A stretch of 34,249 nucleotides of DNA from an uncultured Rhodospirillales bacterium (GTDB lineage: Bacteria > Pseudomonadota > Alphaproteobacteria > Acetobacterales > Acetobacteraceae): contig CAIJTR010000112.1 in assembly GCA_903823665.1 (NCBI GenBank), positions 1-34,249 on the forward strand. The letters are read 5' to 3'. The notes below the pieces were generated by a model, which was given only the letters and a program-made list of their open reading frames with translations, was not told the DNA's origin and did no database searches. Within the stretch, counting starts at the first letter, position 1. Each line of letters begins with the position of its first letter. The position numbers were made by a program, and so were the translations under genes. Below, piece by piece: positions 32,200 through 34,249 of this stretch.

Positions 32200-33599
32200 G
32201 CGCCTCGCTGATCACCCAGCAACGTCCAGCCCAGGTGTCGATGCCGGTGGGCGAGGTCTATGTCATCGCCACCGAATACGTCGAAGCCGGCAGGCTCGAT
32301 GCCGCGGATCGTCTGCTCGGCCACATCCTCGCCTCGTCCCCCAACCAGACCGACGCACTTCATTTGCGCGGCCTGATCGCTTTTCGTCGTGGCCGGGTGC
32401 CGGAAGCAGCACAAATGATGGAGCGTGCATTGCGCACCGGCCCATCAAGGGCGCTGCATCACCGCAATATGTCCGAGGTCTACCGCCAACTCAGCCGGCT
32501 CGACGAGGCAACCCAATCCGCCAAACGGGCAATTTCACTCGACGGCAATGACCCGCTCGGCTGGTTCAACCTTGCCATGGCGGAATATGACAACCTGCAC
32601 ATCGACGACGCCATCGCCGCCGCACGCAAGGCGTTGGAAATCAAGCCAGACCTTCCCGAAGGCCATATGAAGCTCGGCCAGTCCCTCCTCTTGCAGGGCC
32701 AATTCGCCGAGGGCTGGGAGGAATATGAGTGGCGCTACAAAATCCCCGGTGCCGCCCCGCTCATGCCCACAACCGACCGACCGCAATGGGACGGCTCGCC
32801 GATGCCAAACGAGCGCCTGCTGCTGATCGGCGATCAGGGCTACGGTGACGTCATCATGTTCGGCCGCTTCATCGCTTGGGCGCAGGCCCGATGCGCGCAC
32901 GTGACTGTCGCCTGCAGTCAGGAAATGCGCGGCATCGTGGCCCAACTTGCCCCGGGTGCCGGCATCGCGGTGCGCTGGGATGATTGCCCGCCCTACGCTG
33001 CGTATTGCCCGCTTTCCGGCCTGCCGCGTCTTGCCAAAATCGGCCTCGCAGAACTGCCCGGCCATGTCGGCTACCTCAAGCCGGAGCCTGACGCCGTCTC
33101 GCGCTGGTCCGCCCGCCTCAATGAACTGGTGCCGCACGGCCAGAAACGCATCGCCATCGCCTGGGCCGGGCGACCCACCCACAACAATGATCGCAATCGC
33201 TCCATCACCCTCAACCAGCTCGAACCGCTGGCCGCCATCCCCGGTGTCACCCTCATCTCGATGCAAAAAGGCCCTGCCGCCGCACAATGCAAAACCTGGG
33301 CGGGTCAGGCACCGCTGATCGACCTCGACACCGAGATCACCACCTTCGAGGACAGCGCCGCCATCCTCTCAGCGGTTGACGTGCTGATTTCCGTCGACAC
33401 CTCACTCGTTCATCTCGCCGGAGCCCTCGGGCGGCAATCCTGGGTGATGCTGCCCTACGCACCCGACTGGCGCTGGCAGATGCACCGCGCCGACACGCCT
33501 TGGTATCCAAGCCTGCGCCTCTTCCGCCAACCCACCCCACGCGACTGGCCCACCCTCATCGCCAACGTCGCCAGCGAACTGGCCACAGCGAAGTTCTGA
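32196..33599 (+). CDS. TPR protein with C-terminal glycosyltransferase-like domain
   Basis: The 467-residue protein has about four to five tetratricopeptide repeats at residues 20-175 (for example ALHLRGLIAFRRGRVPEAAQMMERAL and WFNLAMAEYDNLHIDDAIAAARKALEI). A domain of the GT-B/heptosyltransferase-like type follows from about residue 200 to the end. The segment LLLIGDQGYGDVIMFGRFIAWA corresponds to the usual EQGxGDxxxFxRY motif of TPR-glycosyltransferases. The late VDVLISVDTSLVHLAGALGRQSWVMLPYAPDWRW segment is the nucleotide-sugar/acceptor region. The real start is ATG 32196; the open frame upstream overlaps the AIM24 gene. Substrate is unknown; surface polysaccharide or flagellin glycosylation are possible. 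Confidence 0.82.
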   Translation: MSASLITQQRPAQVSMPVGEVYVIATEYVEAGRLDAADRLLGHILASSPNQTDALHLRGLIAFRRGRVPEAAQMMERALRTGPSRALHHRNMSEVYRQLSRLDEATQSAKRAISLDGNDPLGWFNLAMAEYDNLHIDDAIAAARKALEIKPDLPEGHMKLGQSLLLQGQFAEGWEEYEWRYKIPGAAPLMPTTDRPQWDGSPMPNERLLLIGDQGYGDVIMFGRFIAWAQARCAHVTVACSQEMRGIVAQLAPGAGIAVRWDDCPPYAAYCPLSGLPRLAKIGLAELPGHVGYLKPEPDAVSRWSARLNELVPHGQKRIAIAWAGRPTHNNDRNRSITLNQLEPLAAIPGVTLISMQKGPAAAQCKTWAGQAPLIDLDTEITTFEDSAAILSAVDVLISVDTSLVHLAGALGRQSWVMLPYAPDWRWQMHRADTPWYPSLRLFRQPTPRDWPTLIANVASELATAKF

Positions 33600-33650
33600 A
33601 GCCAGGAAGACTGCCTATCATTACGAAATCGCAACAAATAGGACAAATAT

Positions 33651-34187
33651 CTACGTCGCAGGTAACTCAATTTTTTTCGGCTGATCCGGGGCACCGGCCA
33701 CACCCATTGCGCGCACCAAGCCATCCGGCATCGCCACACGTGACGACAGCCATTCCACAGCAATGACAAAAACCGTCTCGACGGTCAGCGCGAACCCGGC
33801 GGCTTTCCGGCCATCCCGCCCAACGCCCCGAACCCGGAAATGCACATAATCCGTCCGCTCCCGTCCCCGGCAGACCGACCACTCCGTCACCTCGCAGCCG
33901 CGTAGCTGAAAATCACCGGCAACAATCCGCCCGAGCATGGCCCAAAGTGCCGCCCAGGTCTGGCTCTGCGATGCCGGAAACTCCGACGACAGCAACAGCC
34001 GTACCAGCCACAGCATCGCTGGCCACCCAGACAAGGCTCCGCCAGCGGCACCAATTTGTGCAGTCAGGCTGGAAGCTGGGGCGGAAACCGTGCGCGAGAA
34101 CATCCGCCAGTATACAGCACACCCAAAAGGTGGCTCACAAGCATAAAATCCTGTTTCACTCATTATTATCGCACGATTATCGTGCAT
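33651..34187 (-). CDS. Hypothetical protein, unknown function
   Basis: The longest frame has 178 codons and I do not recognise its family. The N-terminal third is hydrophobic (around GALSGWPAMLWLVRLLL); the rest is a soluble-looking, strand-rich segment with ECEV-like RGCEVTEWSV, RTDYVHFRVRGVGRDGR and TVETVFVIAVEWL. Candidate starts are ATG 34187, 34163, 34103 and 34016; only 34016 has a GGGTGG motif nearby. The shape of the C-terminal part loosely recalls the last domain of saccharopine-dehydrogenase-like proteins, but this is too weak to use. A short hairpin (34171-34185) overlaps the 5' end of the longest version, which would argue for a later start. Confidence 0.5.
   Translation of the reverse strand: MHDNRAIIMSETGFYACEPPFGCAVYWRMFSRTVSAPASSLTAQIGAAGGALSGWPAMLWLVRLLLSSEFPASQSQTWAALWAMLGRIVAGDFQLRGCEVTEWSVCRGRERTDYVHFRVRGVGRDGRKAAGFALTVETVFVIAVEWLSSRVAMPDGLVRAMGVAGAPDQPKKIELPAT
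34171..34185. repeat. Short hairpin next to the terminal palindrome
   Basis: The arms gcacga (34171-34176) and tcgtgc (34180-34185) form a 6-bp stem with a 3-nt loop. The gcacga arm resembles the outer arm of the larger palindrome at 34197-34245. Confidence 0.35.
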
Positions 34188-34196
34188 ATAACGACC

Positions 34197-34245
34197 AGAG
34201 CACGTTTCGACCAGATGGAACCATCTGGTCGAAAGTTCGTGCTCT
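34197..34245. repeat. Palindromic extragenic element
   Basis: The left arm (34197-34218, agagcacg then tttcgaccagatgg) pairs perfectly with the right arm (34221-34234 and 34238-34245), leaving a 2-nt loop (aa) and a 3-nt bulge (gtt, 34235-34237). That is 22 paired bases. Such gagcacg/cgtgctc-edged hairpins resemble dispersed palindromic elements common in alphaproteobacterial genomes. It may also act as a bidirectional terminator. The window ends 4 bp past it. Confidence 0.7.
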
Positions 34246-34249
34246 AGAA

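Noticed and set aside
1-34249. tRNA, rRNA, CRISPR array, prophage or toxin-antitoxin genes
   Set aside because: None was seen on reading both strands; no regularly spaced repeats, no cloverleaf-like sequence and no integrase or phage-like frames.

Overview
The window comes from a high-GC purple photosynthetic alphaproteobacterium. It carries a pucBA-pucC light-harvesting 2 cluster with a PpsR/CrtJ-type palindrome in its promoter, nrdAB genes of alphaproteobacterial type, and a 2-methylcitrate operon. Photosynthetic Acetobacteraceae or another Rhodospirillales lineage would fit, but the genus cannot be fixed from the sequence. Nothing here is a phage, plasmid or CRISPR region. It is mostly dense chromosomal metabolism with one AT-rich foreign-looking gene.

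Layout. 1-279: N-terminal part of a Sco1/SenC-like gene whose family resemblance stops near position 66. 430-4185: class I ribonucleotide reductase, nrdA and nrdB both on minus, with an oppositely oriented cupin gene between them; an NrdR-like box pair lies in the nrdA promoter. 4444-7639 (minus): pucB-pucA-pucC, then serine-glyoxylate-type aminotransferase. 7640-7987: long puc leader, promoter and the terminator of the next gene. 7988-9836 (minus): metallophosphoesterase and a GNAT acetyltransferase. 9922-12858 (plus): moeA-fdhD-amidohydrolase, overlapping or touching. 12865-13956 (minus): secreted HSL-type esterase. 14027-16233: doxX plus DODA-type dioxygenase, with a divergent LysR regulator. 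16359-17285: AT-rich hexapeptide acetyltransferase flanked by two copies of a degenerate repeat. 17528-22503 (minus): five-gene operon of CaiB-type CoA transferase, crotonase-like protein, membrane protein, NnrU and LLM monooxygenase. 22594-23814 (plus): beta-lactamase-fold esterase. 23815-30348 (minus): prpD-prpC-prpB-prpE-acuI, with a divergent LysR gene at 30449. 31441-33599 (plus): AIM24-family gene coupled to a TPR-glycosyltransferase gene. 33651-34187 (minus): unknown protein. 34197-34245: palindromic repeat.

How the genes work together. PucB and PucA form the peripheral antenna and PucC is its assembly/bacteriochlorophyll-delivery factor. PucA has Tyr41, Phe44 and Leu45 at the positions that distinguish the blue-shifted B800-820 (LH3) antenna from B800-850, so a low-light, blue-shifted antenna is predicted. 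PrpE activates propionate, AcuI makes propionyl-CoA from acryloyl-CoA, and PrpC, PrpD and PrpB carry it through the methylcitrate cycle to pyruvate and succinate. MoeA and FdhD serve molybdenum cofactor synthesis and formate dehydrogenase maturation. The five-gene CaiB operon looks like an acyl-CoA side pathway of unknown substrate, and its crotonase lacks both catalytic glutamates.

All functional calls come from reading translations and motifs by eye; no database search was run.
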